DNA of 64,000 bases from the NCBI RefSeq assembly GCF_022682495.2, contig NC_071387.1:195650143-195714142 (forward strand), in the 5' to 3' direction. The notes under the pieces are model-generated. The model saw nothing but the letters and a program-made list of their open reading frames with translations. It ran no database searches and was not told the DNA's origin. Every line of letters begins with the position of its first letter. Positions within the stretch are counted from its first letter, which is position 1. Below are positions 23,805 through 35,855 of this stretch, one piece after another. This stretch comes from Desmodus rotundus (Eukaryota > Chordata > Mammalia > Chiroptera > Phyllostomidae). The position numbers and the translations under genes were made by a program.

Positions 23805-24050
23805 GGTACACCTCTGAGAGGTATGGCTCACTGGGTTGGGCACAAACCGAAAGGTCTCCGGTTCAATTCCTGCTCAGGGCACATGCCTAAGATGCAGGCC
23901 AGGTCCCCAGGTCACCCAATTAATGTTTCTCTTTCACATAGATGTTTCTCTCCCTCTCTTTATCTCTCCTTTCCCCTCTCTCTAAGTAAGAGAGAGGGGA
24001 AAATTTCCCCTCTCTCTAAGTAAGAGAGAGGGGAAAAGAGAGATAACTAA
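23805..24050 (+). mobile_element. VES tRNA-SINE (bat)
   Basis: Diverged plus-strand VES copy. A-box-like TGGCTCACTGG (about 23824), B box GGTTCAATTCC (23860-23870), then the SINE-specific CAGGGCACATGCCTAAGATG and a CT-rich tail. The tail carries a duplicated hairpin, listed separately. Flanks ATAAAGGTCATT / ATAAGGTCTTTA may be a decayed target duplication. Confidence 0.82.
23970..24037. repeat. Perfect 34-bp tandem duplication of a hairpin
   Basis: Two identical 34-bp units (23970-24003, 24004-24037). Each is a hairpin with 14-bp perfect arms TTTCCCCTCTCTCT / AGAGAGAGGGGAAA around the loop AAGTA. It lies in the CT-rich tail of the VES SINE. Confidence 0.95.
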
Positions 24051-24204
24051 ATAAGGTCTTTAAAAGTTATTGTAGTACACATATTTTCTGAAAAAAAAAT
24101 CGCCCTCAATGCACTATTTGCTCTCTATATGTTTTCTTTTCATATCTTCCAAACCTCTAAAGAAATCCTCATAATTGTTTTCAAAATTGTAGCTGTAGGC
24201 ATGA

Positions 24205-24455
24205 CTCAATTATATCAGCTCCAAAATCAGACTCTCAGATTCGGAATCCAGTCCTGGTGCTTCCTAGTTGTTTCACCTTATGCGTACTATCTAAACCCCC
24301 CAAATCCCAAGTTTCTCATCTGAAAAATCATAGTCATTATGAACTTGGTTTGTAGGCTTGTTATGAGAATTTTGTAAGGAAATCATTAAAGCCATCAACT
24401 TAACACCTGAAAAATAGAAAGTATCCCATACATTTTAGTTATTAGTATGTCCTTT
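24205..24455 (+). mobile_element. MIR SINE
   Basis: Plus-strand MIR: CAGACTCTCAGATTCGGAAT, then CTAGTTGTTTCACC, TTTCTCATCTGAAAAATC and GGCTTGTTATGAGAATTTTG follow the MIR order. Old and diverged. Confidence 0.7.
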
Positions 24456-24694
24456 GAAGTCATTCCATTTTTGTTTATTTATATGTTTATACTGCTGTAT
24501 ATATCACAAGACATGTTTTTCTCCCAATTGAAACTTCACACAATTATAGTAGTCACCTTCTTGGAGAAAAAAATAGTATTTTTATTCACTGTGGCACATA
24601 TCTAATGCATGTTTGAGATTACTCTATCCACTCTCTGGTCTTTTGTCAAATTATCATAAAAGTAAAAATGGCTTTGCCAATTATGTATTTAAAA

Positions 24695-24785
24695 GACACA
24701 AATGGGTATATAAGAACTTTGAGAGATTAAGTAATCTGGGGCAAAACAAGAGTGGCAGAGCTGAGATTAAAACAAATTTGTTTTG
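24695..24785 (-). mobile_element. MIR fragment
   Basis: Complement of the MIR core: GAGAGATTAAGTAATCTGGG followed by AGTGGCAGAGCTGAGATT. Truncated. Confidence 0.6.
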
Positions 24786-26994
24786 TTTTGTTTTTCTTTA
24801 AATATATATTTCTATCTGGATGCATATCAGTGGATAATATAGATGTGAAAAATTGAATGGCTTAATTAATAGGTTTTATCCATTAAGTTTCAAGAAATTA
24901 CTGCAATAGCAAAAGACAGCCATTATTTCTTATAAAGAAACACATTGTGTTAGTTAAACTATAAACGGCAAACATCTGGGTACCTGTCAACCAATTCTGT
25001 GTGACTGACATAGTTTGCATTCATATCCAGATGTTTCTGCACTTTGAGATCTAGTTTCACACATCAGCAGTTGATATAAATAATCAATAGAAAATCATGT
25101 TTCATGGGTATTCTGAAAAAGAGTCACTAAATTCATTTTGGTGTCCTCTGAGTAAATATTTCTTAAATGTCACATTTGCACATCACTAAAAGTTTGCAGC
25201 AAACACTTGTGCAGAGTGCCCCTGTGACACTGATAATACAGTGTATTTCCTTGTCTCTTTCTAACATAGAAAGCAGTATGGTGGCCAACTTTATTTGACC
25301 TATGGGAAGCTCTCGACCACTTGGGATATCCAAAATAGATTTCATTTTGAAGGATGATATTAGGCTAAAATGATTTGAGATTTATCTTTATTGTCCACTA
25401 AAAGTAAGGAAAATGCAATGCAATGGAAATGGTTATTTTAATGCTGGATTTAAAAGAATAAATTGTATATATAAAACTTTGAATTGCTTTCCTTTTCTCT
25501 CTTCAGGTAGGAGTATATATTAGTATTCTGGAGATTGGGAAATTCAGCTTCACACAATACATCCAACTAATGAGACTGCAGAAACATTGTGCTTTCCATC
25601 ACTTCCTTATCAGTGACAGTCCATTAAAAGCTCTAACCCCAAGAAGTGAATTTCAGGTTTAAACTTTTGTATTCAGAAAACAGTCTCCCCCAGACCGTTA
25701 ATAGATAAGATAGATACCACATTCGGTGTCAGTTCAAGACACCCTCCTAGAACTGCTTTGAAATCAACAACAAACCTATTATCTTCCTTTACAAAGACAT
25801 TTTAGAACGCTATTTAGTGAGTTGTGAAATTGTGAAGGAAGTTTTATTTACCTGTGTTTTGTTTTCTTAGACAATGCACTATAAATATGCACAAAGCTGT
25901 TTGTGGTCTACATTTTAATAACATATTTTCAGAGAAATCAAGATCTCCAATAACCAATCTTCCTTTTGATAGTGGCACTATTTCTTCTCTTAGAGCATAA
26001 AGGTGATGATCTATTTCTGAATCCTTAAAACTTTTGGCCACAATAAGTGAAACATACTCACACTTGAAAGTCGGAATTGTAGAATAATTAAAACAGCCTT
26101 TCCAAACATATGTCACCTTATGAGGAGAAAATTAACAAACTCAAGCACAAAGGTATGATCTCACCTCTCGACAAGGAAAGAGGAGGAGATTCCAGTCCTG
26201 ACCGAGTCGCAAGGTAACAACCATAACTGGAGGGTGTGGTGTACAGGGCAAGTTCAAATCTTACTAGTTCAGATGAGTTTATCCATCTGAAGGCTTATAA
26301 GTTCCCTTCTACATAGTCACAGCAAGTAAAAATAAGAACTGAATTCAATTACAAGACTCAGTTTCAGAGGTTTCAAAATACAGTGGGAGACATCTGAGGG
26401 ATGGCTTTTGAGACAAGTAGCATACAGGCCACTACTCTACATGTCCCCCCATGGGGATGGGTGACACAGATGCAAATCTAGGTTTCCGGAGCTGGTCCAT
26501 TAACAATGAATGCCTTTGACACATAAAATGATCGAAGAAACAATCAGTTTAAAATTAAGGTGATTTGATAATGCTTATGGTGTAGGAATAAATATCTCTA
26601 GAAACTGTGATACAGAAATTGAGATACAGAAATTGATGAACAGCAGACAGAAAATAGGCCACTGAGCAATGTTGTGAGTTGAGTGACCAAAACCTTGTGT
26701 GCTGAAGAGATCAACTGTGTTGTCCTATCAGGTACTGAGTTCAAGATCTGTTCATACAATGTGGCAAAAGAGGGTTTGTTCCTCTTAGACAATTCCATAT
26801 ACATCAAAAGATGGTAAACAGAAATCAGGATCAAAAACATATTTGAATAAAGCATTCTATATTGACATTATTTCCTACGTTTAGTGAAAATGGTTCTCAT
26901 AATACCACAGAAGCTAGGAGGGCTATGGAGAGACTGGTAGGGTAGGAATAAAATAAATGTCCTTACATTAAAATTAGTATCGATAGTAGTCAAC

Positions 26995-27185
26995 AAATTG
27001 TCATCATTTATTGTATATACAGAAGGATGCTTTATGTGAAGTATTTTATTTCATCTTTGCAATTCATCTATGAGGAAAAACTGTATCTATGCCCACTTCA
27101 CAAATAAATAGAGTCTAACAGAGACTAGGTAACTTTCACAGGATTATGAAACTAAGTGTCTGAATGAGAGTTTACATGAAGACAG
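26995..27185 (-). mobile_element. MIR-like fragment
   Basis: Diverged complement of MIR: CCCACTTCACAAATAAATAG, then AGAGACTAGGTAACTTTCAC and AGGATTATGAAACTAAGTG. Confidence 0.5.
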
Positions 27186-27514
27186 AATAATTCATAACCC
27201 ATGTGACTAAGAAACACATTATTCCCTTTAAGGGTAGAGGTAATAGTAAATACATTTTTACAGACAAAATCTTGTGAAAAATAAGTTTTTAAATTAATCT
27301 ATTCTAAATATAATTTTACTTTTATCTTCACACTATGCAAGAAAGATAGTTTCGAATGCTTCTTTATACTTCAAAATAATTTACATACATTTATATAATG
27401 TGTGCTCATTAAAACGTAGCAGGGATACGTGGATGAATAATTAGGGTAAATTGGCAAGGTAAATTTCTTATGTCTAATGCAGATTGTAATCCTGGTGAAC
27501 AAGACAAATATATT

Positions 27515-27640
27515 GTGACACCCGTTTGAACAATAGCAGTTTGCTATTTAAACACCTTATTAAGGGTAACGATCCATTGCGGCACCCAGCGGAACAGCAG
27601 TTTGCTATTATAAACATCATGTTACATGTGACTATCCCTA
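27515..27640. repeat. Imperfect tandem duplication, about 62 bp unit
   Basis: CACCC at 27519 and 27583 begins two diverged units. Both contain GCAGTTTGCTATT (27536 and 27597) and similar following sequence (AAACACCTTATTAAGGGTAA versus AAACATCATGTTACATGTGA). No repeat family recognised. Confidence 0.75.
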
Positions 27641-28916
27641 GACCTAAATATAAAACATTTGCTTATTACAGCTCTCTTTTTGTTCCTCTTTTGAATGCCA
27701 GATGAGGAGATTCTCAAGTTCAGAATCATGGGCTATGGCAAAGCTTTTTCTGTGTGTCGTTAGAATAAGAGGCATACAAGTATTCGTCAACTTTGTTCTG
27801 TATTTTTACAATGAAGTATAATGATTACACTAGTGCTTTGTAATCTCACAATAACATTTGTCCTTTTTTTTTTACTCCAAGGGTGTCAGATTAAAAATCC
27901 TTTATGAGTTACGCTTTGTGTTTCAATTACAGTTAAAATTAATATTAAAGAACTTGTTTCTGAGCGTTTTCAACATTCATGTGAATGTGGCTTTCCACAC
28001 ACCATGGCTCTCTGTGAGCTGCTCTTACTCATTTCCCCCTTACCTCTTGGGTTAGACGTTGTCAGAAAATGTCCTTGTTTCAAAGGGTTCTATTTGAATT
28101 TTGGTATTATGGTTGTGTCACTTCATTTCCCACTTAAACTTCAATACGCTGCTATTCCTCACACTTGTACCTTGTCACGGAGGCTCCTTTGAGAATTACA
28201 TAAACGTTTTATGAGATCTGACCCTGATGAGGCTAAGCATGACTTCCACCATAGTATGTACGTGATGAATTCAATCACCCCAAGTACAGACAGGCAGAGA
28301 AAAATCTTCTTAACTAAAACAAACACTTAGGAGAAAAACTAGAACCACATCAGTGCTTAGCATATAATATCTCTTAACATACTCTGAATAATATGGATAT
28401 TATAGTGTCTATATTGTCACTTCCACATTACCAAACATAGAACAGGAAATAACATAGTAGATTAAAAGTGGTAAGTTCTGAAAAAAGTCTCATATATCAG
28501 GGAGTGTTTAGTGGAATTGAAAGAATAAGTCACACTAGTATAAAAATATATCTGCTCATCTTTGGCAAAATGTCACTTTTCCATACATTTGTACCTGAGT
28601 AGTGCTAAAATGTCATTCTTTAGTCTAATACAGTCATTGTCCCACTAATCACAAATGAGTGTAGAAATGTATTATCTCCTCCTTAGAAAAACGTAATCTC
28701 ATAATACATCGGAAATCTTTAAATTATATTGTGAGCTGAGATTTATTAATTTAAGACTTAAAGAGCCAGTTAAAATCACTTAAACTTGAATTTTATCATT
28801 AATTTGGAACCACCTTGCGTACCTCCAATTAATTTAGAAATTGCCAGTCAAAAGAAGGGGCATTTAAGAAGCATTTGATCTTCAGAAAATCTTTGCCAAC
28901 TCATTAAAAGCTTTAA

Positions 28917-28949
28917 TTGAAAGAAAATATTTATTGATGAGAGAGAGAC

Positions 28950-28992
<43 letters not shown>

Positions 28993-29104
28993 TACATATG
29001 TTATTCCACTTATTTATCGGTGGCTTCCTGTAGGTGCCCTGACTGGGGATGGAACCTGCAAACTTGGTGTATGGAGAAGACACTCTAACATGGCCAGGGC
29101 CTAT
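28917..29104 (-). mobile_element. Bat tRNA-SINE, second type, with (GA)n
   Basis: Minus-strand SINE: the complemented tRNA-like head ends with TGGCCAGGGC, and the body includes GTGCCCTGACTGGGGATGGA. The complement of the CT-rich tail is an expanded (GA)n at about 28938-28987. A 9-bp target duplication AAGCTTTAA flanks it (28908-28916 and 29105-29113). The head differs from VES copies such as 53248 and matches the copy at 58080-58223. Confidence 0.8.
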
Positions 29105-29329
29105 AAGCTTTAAAATCACTCTCTTTTGAAAAGAAAAGCATAGGTTTCTTTGTGTAATCTAACTTAAAGTTTTTCATCCATTCTGTGCAAAAGAGTTTGT
29201 TCAGTTTTTAGAAAGTAAATATTTCCAGATGCAGTCATTTAACAGAAGACTAGAATTTGAAACTATTAAGCAGAAAACTAAAAACTTGCTACAGCATTTA
29301 ATTTTACTAAACAATCATTGGATGTATTT

Positions 29330-29712
29330 TTTTTTTCATTTTAAGTACATTTTATTGATTCTGCTATTACAGTTGTCCCATTTTTTCTCCCCTTTATCCC
29401 CTTTGCCTTGCACTCCCCTCACTCCAGAATCCCCTCCCTTAATTAATGCCCATGTAAGTTCTTTGGCTTCTCCATTTCCTATACTACTCTTAACCTCCCC
29501 CTATTTCGTACCTACCAATTATGCTTCTTATTCCCTGTGCCTTTTCCCCATTCTCCTTCTCACCACTGATAATCCTCCATGTGATCTCCATTTCTGTGAT
29601 TCTGTTCCTGATAGTTGTCTGGTTAGTTTGTTTGTTCTCGTTTTTGTTTTAGGTTCAGTTGTTGATAGTTGTGAGTTTGTTGTCAATTTACTGTTCATAG
29701 TTTTGGACTTCT
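29330..29712 (-). mobile_element. HAL1 3' UTR, truncated
   Basis: Minus-strand 3' UTR of the same element type as 7060-9692: a T-rich tail, TTGATTCTGCTATTACAGTTG, TCTTTGGCTTCTCCATTTCC, GTTGTTGATAGTTGTGAG. It stops where ORF1 would begin, so it is a 5'-truncated insertion (about 380 bp). Confidence 0.75.
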
Positions 29713-30865
29713 TAGCATCTATTCAAGTCTTTAGGCCATTTTTAATAGGGTAAGTTTTTACAATGAAAATATGAGTTACTTATATTTCTGGCAGTATCCC
29801 TTCATCAAATACACGGTTTGCAAATATTTTCTCCCAATCCATAGGTTGTCTTCTACTCTCCTGATGGCTCCCTTTGCCCTGCAGGATCTTTACAGTGTGA
29901 TGTAACCCCACTTGTTTATCTTCACTTTGGTCCCTGTCCTTTTGCTGTTATATCCAAAAATTAAAAAGTAAATAAATCATTACCAAGACCAGTGTCACAA
30001 AGCTTTTGCCATTTTCTTTAAGACAGTTCACAGCTTCAGGTGTTATGTTTAAGTCTGTAATCCACTGAGTTGATTTCTGTATATGGTGTGATATAAAAGT
30101 ATCAATTTCATTCTTTTGCATGTGGATATTCAGTTTTCCCAATATTGTCTGTTGAAAAAACTATTTTTCCTTATTGTAAATTATTGGCATCCTATTGAAG
30201 ATCAGTTGACCGTATATGCGTGAATTTATTTCTGGGTTCTCCATCGTTTAACTGGTTTATATGTCCATCTGTGTGCCAGACGATAATCTTGCGATCACTG
30301 TAAACGCACTATATTGAGAAATCAGGGAGTGCGGTACTCCAACTTTGTTCTTCTTCTGAAGATTGTTTAATTTTCACATATCTTTAAAAAACTTCCCCTG
30401 CCATTGGTTTCTAATCAGTCCATTGTGGTGAGAGAACACACTCAATTTGATTTCAATCATCTTAAATTTGTTAAAACTTGTTTTGTCACTTGAGTGAGAT
30501 CTGTCCCGGAGAGTAACAGGCACAGTTGAGGAGTGTGTATTCTAGTCAGGCTGGGCAGAATGTTCCGTCCATACGTGCTCGGCTTTACTGATCTATGGTG
30601 TCATTCACATTGTACCTCTCCATATTGCTTCTGTCCATGTGGTCCGTTACTAAAAGCGGGACATCGACCTGGCCTGGCATTATTGCACTGCTGTCGACTT
30701 TCCCCATCAGTTCTGTCAATGTTTACTTTATATAAGCAGATACTCTAATGTTGATGCATATATATTTATATTTGTTACATATTCCTGATGAATTGACCAC
30801 TTTATTGCCATATAATGCTCTCCTTGTTTCTTGTGATAATTTGTAATTCAAAAGGCCAATAAATG
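29713..30865 (-). mobile_element. Old L1 ORF2 remnant
   Basis: Complement of L1 ORF2: TTTGCAAATATTTTCTCCCA, TTCATTCTTTTGCATGTGGA, TTTATTTCTGGGTTCTCC, then after an internal deletion CCATTGTGGTGAGAGAACAC and CAGTTCTGTCAATGTTTAC. Heavily mutated, no open frame. The HAL1 tail at 29330-29712 abuts it. Confidence 0.85.
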
Positions 30866-32614
30866 ATAAGTATAATTATCATTAACACAGAGACATGAAA
30901 TGTGTCTACTCCTCTATTTTTTCTCATTTTTGAAAACTTTTATTTGTAATTATAGTTACAGAATTAAATTAAAATCTTTATAAAATGAGATATTAATAAA
31001 TAAATGGAAATGTAACATCTAATTTTTATTTCTTGGTAATGGAGAATTTAAGTGAAGCTAAAATGATTTTTAATTCATAAATATGATAGTGAAATTGAAT
31101 ATAATATTTAATTATTGGATAAGTATAATTGAAGAATAGAAGAAATATCATATGGATGTTTCATTTTTATTAATAAGTTCTTTCGGTTCCTGATTTTAAT
31201 TGAACATGTTTAAAATACATTATACATATGTCTGCCTTATAAATTTATAGTTAAGACTTGTAAATAGTAATAGAAATTATTATCCTGTGGATAATTAAGC
31301 ATACCTCTCATTCAGTTAGTGAATTTTCATGATCCTTGTGGGATAAGAAAGTTAATTAACTATTTGAAAAAACATATTATTATTTTGTTTCTATGTTCTA
31401 TAAAACAAAATAGGTATACTCTGTTATAGCTTAAAGTTCTAAATTCATATGGAAAAATACTTCAATCTTTTATCATCTTGATCATTTTTATGTTTTATTT
31501 AAACAATATGTTTTTAAGAAAAAATATCTTTATCAGGAAATAATAACTTCTTACAAATTAAAACAAATGATCAATGATTACTTTTAATTATATTCATTAT
31601 TAGAAAAAAGTAATGGTAGATAAATAGCAAAACAGAGATAGGAAATTATAACTTTTAAAGTGTAATAAATTTAATTGTAATGTGTGTGATATGATGTCAA
31701 GCTGGAAAAATGAACAACATCACAAATAAATATGAAACCTGTGTAGTGAACTAAAATAAAAGAAAAAAAAACTGGTTAATTGTATTAGATGTTATAACCG
31801 TGGGTATATGGGATGAGACCGGTTGTACCAGCCACTCTCTATTGGGAACACAGCTAGAGTGACTTACCCTCTACTACCAGAAGATCAGGGGGATTTAACA
31901 TAGAAATAAAGTAATTGGATGATTTATTCCATAAGGATACATTTTTAAATATTGATAATTTTTCTTAGAAGTAAAGCTAAAAAAGAGTAAGATTCTTTAG
32001 AGTTAGAATTGAACATTATCTTACTTTTCAAGCTAAATTTATTTAAATCTTGCTCTCAATTGTATATTCCTAATGAAAGGTAATTCTTACTTTTTATGAT
32101 AGCTATTTTAATAATATGTTTTATGTAAAACAACACTTTCCTTACTAAAAAAAATAATTAATTAAGTTAAGGGCACATTTGGGGCCCTTAATGTGGCACA
32201 TTTGTGGCACACATGAGCGGGGCTGTTCAGTCTATAAAGGCATGATCAAAGCACACCAATCCAATTGATAAAGATTTAGTACAATCGAAGGCCTGTTACA
32301 TAGTTTACTTGTAATTCACATAATACATGCTTGCAGAAAGAAGCAACTGCTAAGCAAGTAAGAAGAAACAAAGAAACTTAGGTGAGGGAGATTTCAAATT
32401 TACCAGTATAAAGCAAGAAAAAACATCATTTCATGCTTAAAATATCCTAGAAAAATGTTTATATACATGATTCCAGTTTGTTAAATTGTTTCTATTCATA
32501 TTATTTCAATAATAAGCATTCTTATATAATAATCACTATACCTTATAAGTAAACAGGGTTATAGTTTTAAATTATTTATTTTATCAAGCAATATGTGCAC
32601 ATTAAAAAGCATAT
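30866..32614. other. Very AT-rich unassigned DNA
   Basis: No repeat recognised. A small hairpin TTAAGGGC...GCCCTTAA lies at about 32167-32191 beside a repeated GTGGCACA motif. Confidence 0.5.
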
Positions 32615-33655
32615 TAGTTTTTTGAGGAAATTCCATACTGTTTTCCACAGTGGCTGCACCCGTCTGTATTCCTACCAAGGGTGCACTAGGGTTCCCTTTT
32701 CTCCACAACCTCGCCAGCACTTGTTGTTTGTTGATTTGTTTATGATGGCCATTCTGACAGGTGTGAAGTGGTATGTTATTGTAGTTTTAATTTGCATCTT
32801 TCTGCTGGCTAGTGATGCTGAGTATCCCTCCATATATCTCTTGGCCCTCTGTATGTCATCTTAGAAGTGACTGTTCAGGTCCTTTGCCCACTTTTTAATT
32901 AGATTGTTTGTTTACCTGGTGTGCAGCCATTTGAGTTCTTTATATATTTTGGAGACCAAACTCTTTTCTGAGGTATTGCTGGCAAATATATTTTGCCATA
33001 CAGTTGGTTCCTTTTTCATTTTGCTAATGTATTTTTTTTAGCTGTGCAGAAGCTTTTTAAAAAATAGAACTGCATTTTTACCTGGCAATTCCACTGCTCA
33101 GATTATATCCTAAGAATCCTGAAACACTAATTCAAAAGAACATGTGCATCCCAATGTTCATAGCAATGCTATTTACAATAGCCAAGTGCTGGAAACAGCC
33201 TAAGTGCCCATCAGTAAATGAGTGGATCAAAAAATTGTGATACATTTACCCAATGGAATACTGCACAGCAGAAAGAAAGAAGGAATTCCTACCCTTTGTG
33301 ACAGCATGGATGGAATTGGAGAGCATTATTCTAAGAGGAATAAGCCAGACAGTGGAAAACAAATATCATATGGTCTCACCTGTAAGTGGAACCTAATCAA
33401 CCAGACAGACAAGCAAGCAAAATAGCACCAGAGACATGGAAATAAAAAACAAACTGACAGTAACCAGAGGGGAAGGGGGAGGGGGTAACGGGCGAAAGAA
33501 AAGGAGGGGTCAAGTCAAGGAATTGTATTAAGGTCCCAAGGACAAAGCCAAGAGAGGCGAGGGGAAGACTGAATGCAGGAAGTGGGGGTCGGGTAGGGCA
33601 GGGGGCAGTAATAGGGGGAAAATGGGGACAACAGTAATTGAACAACAATAAAAAA
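32615..33655 (+). mobile_element. L1 with inverted 5' half (twin priming)
   Basis: 32615-33057 is L1 ORF2 3' sequence in reverse orientation (TTTTTTGAGGAAATTCCATA ... GCTGTGCAGAAGCTTTTT). 33058-33655 is forward L1 continuing from the adjacent consensus position (AAAAATAGAACTGC...) through the ORF2 end and the purine-rich bat-type 3' UTR (GAGGGGAAGGGGGAGGGGG) to AACAACAATAAAAAATTG. The outer end of the inverted piece and the start of the forward piece are neighbours in the consensus, and the internal junction shares TTTTTAA microhomology. This is the expected product of twin priming. No clear target duplication. Confidence 0.85.
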
Positions 33656-34885
33656 TTGAAAACAACTAAAATTATATTTTGAATTTTTGTTGATATAGAG
33701 ATGAATATGTTAAATTAAAGCTTTTATTTTAGCTAAAAAAATCACATTAAGGAACATCTTACAAAGGAAATTAATAGTTTCATACTACACCACTTCTAAA
33801 TCTGTTCTCCAGAGGACTTTTTAAAAAACTGTTTATACTTTGGTTACTTCCCTTTCAAAATAACATATGTTATTTTCTACATTTATCAATATTAGGTAAC
33901 ATTATTTTCCCAATACCAAATATAAATTTTTAGTTTGTTCAAGTCCTCTCTTCCATCTTTGTGTTTCACAATTGTGGGATTTTCTTTTTTGGTTTTTCTC
34001 TCAATTATTATTCACATAAAAATATAATTAACTTCAATTTACTTTTCTATTATTTCTTATTCTTTTCATTCTTTATATGACCATACTTTCTTCTCTATCA
34101 AATTTTCTCCATAATTCACTGTGTATTAGTTACACTCTCATATCTTTTCAGCTCTTAGATTGTCATAGCAACCTTTAAAAATAATATATTTTCTTTGCCT
34201 AAAGATTGATTCTTAAAGTTTAAAGCCAATAAACAATATTTGAATTATTACAGTTGTAAACATATTAAGTAATTAAATACCAGTTAGCTTTCCATCTCTA
34301 AGAGTTCACAGTCACAATCTAAACACCCCTTGAGGGAAAATGTTAGGCTAGAAGGATTTCCTGAGTTGGTGAAAAATCATTTTAAATCATGTATGGAAAA
34401 TAATCTTTATCCTCACTTTCTGTCATTTCTAGAGTTCATAATGACCATTTAAAGTTGCATGTATTGCTTTTATCCTCGACACTTGTTAGCTTTAAATCAG
34501 GTTTATTATTGGGCTCTAATACCTTTTTTCCTAAAAATACCTGCAATAGTCTGCACTGGAATTTCATCACCTGTTCTAATGTTTTGTTTTGTTTTGTTTT
34601 TCTCTATCTCTTCTCTATTTTTTTGTTATGGTTACGTTACACATTAGGTTTCTTTCTTAAATTAAGCTCACAATGAAAGATCTTTGTAAACTATGAAATG
34701 CACATGTAACACATCTAAATCCTAATTTTTATATATGCAATATATATTATATATGCACGTGTTTACATATAGTTAGGTGCAATCATTCCTGATAGGAGGA
34801 AGCACAGAATCATCTTTTTTTTTTGACCTTGTCTCAGCAGTCTGCCTACCTGCTCGCACTAAAACACCACACTGTCAAAGGCTTC
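33656..34885. other. AT-rich unassigned DNA
   Basis: Contains a TTTTG run near 34580-34605 and TATATATGCA steps near 34728-34760. No gene or repeat named. Confidence 0.5.
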
Positions 34886-35091
34886 CAGGTACCCAACCTG
34901 CAGCCCACAGGCCGCATGGGGCCCAGGACGGCTATGAATGCGACCCAACACAAAATCATAAATTTACTCAAAGCCTTTTATTTTTTTTTGCTCATCAGTT
35001 TTCATTAGTGTTTGTATATTTAATGTGTGGCCCAAGACACTTCTTCTTCTTCTAGTGGGGCCTGGAGACACCAAAAGGTTGGACACCCCTG
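34886..35091 (-). mobile_element. MER30-like hAT-Charlie MITE
   Basis: Complement reads CAGGGGTGTCCAACCTTTTG ... GGGCCACACATTAAAT-like ... ACAAATTTGTGTTGGGTCGC-like, ending GGTTGGGTACCTG. Terminal inverted repeats CAGGTACCCAACC / CAGGGGTGTCCAACC. About 206 bp, close to MER30. No 8-bp duplication is evident, so the left edge may be slightly off. Confidence 0.7.
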
Positions 35092-35570
35092 TATGACATC
35101 AACATTCAAACTACTATTTTCTTTGGGATTTAAATAGAATTAGTTTTCCATAAAATGTTTATTTTGAAGTAATTGTAAGTTCACTAGCAGTTGTGAGAAA
35201 AAACGGAGAGGGATTTCAGACACTCATTACTCAGTTTCTCTCAATGGTGGCACATTAAAGCCTGCAGTACAATATCAGAGCCAAGATATCAGCGTTGTTA
35301 CTGTCAGGGCAGAAAATTGCATTGCCCCAAGGATCCCGTATGCCGTTCTTTTATAGACATACACACCTCTCTATTAATCCTTGGCAAACATGAATCTGTT
35401 CTCCATTTGTATAAGTTTGTCAGTTCAAAAATGTTGTATAAATGGAATCCTGTCATATAGGATTTACATACGGTAGGATTTTTTCACTTAGTTTTGTCAC
35501 ATTGCTTTTTTTCCCCTCAGCATAATTCCCTGGAGATTCATCCCAGTGTTGTGTTTATCAACAGTCCCTT

Positions 35571-35855
35571 CAAAAACATGAAGGGTTGAGAAGTATAAAT
35601 TGGCAGTTACAGAATAGTCACAGGGATATAAAGCACAGCATAGGGAATATAGTCAGCGATATTGTAGTAACTACATACGGTGCCAGGTCGGTGCTAAACA
35701 TATCAGGGAGGACACTTTGTAAAGTATATAATTGTCTGGCCACCATGCTGTATACCTGAAACTAACAGGAAATAATATTGAATGTAGACTATAGTTGAAC
35801 AATAAAGTTAAAAAATAATTCCAATAAAATGTCTAAAACTAAAAAAAAAAAAAAA
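35571..35855 (+). mobile_element. HAL1 3' end with poly(A)
   Basis: Plus-strand 3' UTR matching the 9480-9560 part of the full HAL1 (CAGTTACAGAATAGTCACAG, GGATATAAAGCACAGCATAG), continuing GGTGCCAGGTCGGTGCTAAA and ACCATGCTGTATACCTGAAA, ending in a 15-A tail at 35841-35855. It splits the L1 at ATCAACAGT/CCT; flanks ACAGTCCCT and ATAGTGCCT look like a decayed duplication. The GGTGCCAGG segment is missing from the copy at 7060-9692, so the two differ by a 3'-UTR deletion. Confidence 0.8.

Larger units (their letters stand above)
24786..28907. other. Mostly unassigned AT-rich DNA
   Basis: Contains a TTTTG run near 24779-24796, a 14-bp tandem repeat GATACAGAAATTGA at 26609-26636, and the MIR and duplication listed separately. 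No gene recognised. Confidence 0.5.

Noticed and set aside
23805..23900. A tRNA gene (A and B boxes)
   Set aside because: The boxes belong to a VES SINE; no acceptor stem or intact cloverleaf is visible. The same holds for 53248-53330.
29229..29753. A 174-codon plus-strand frame rich in Leu/Phe/Pro
   Set aside because: It is the complement of the HAL1 3' UTR and old L1 sequence; the hydrophobic composition comes from CT-rich DNA.
32167..32191. Terminator or functional hairpin TTAAGGGC..GCCCTTAA
   Set aside because: Only 8-bp arms, isolated, with no transcription unit nearby.
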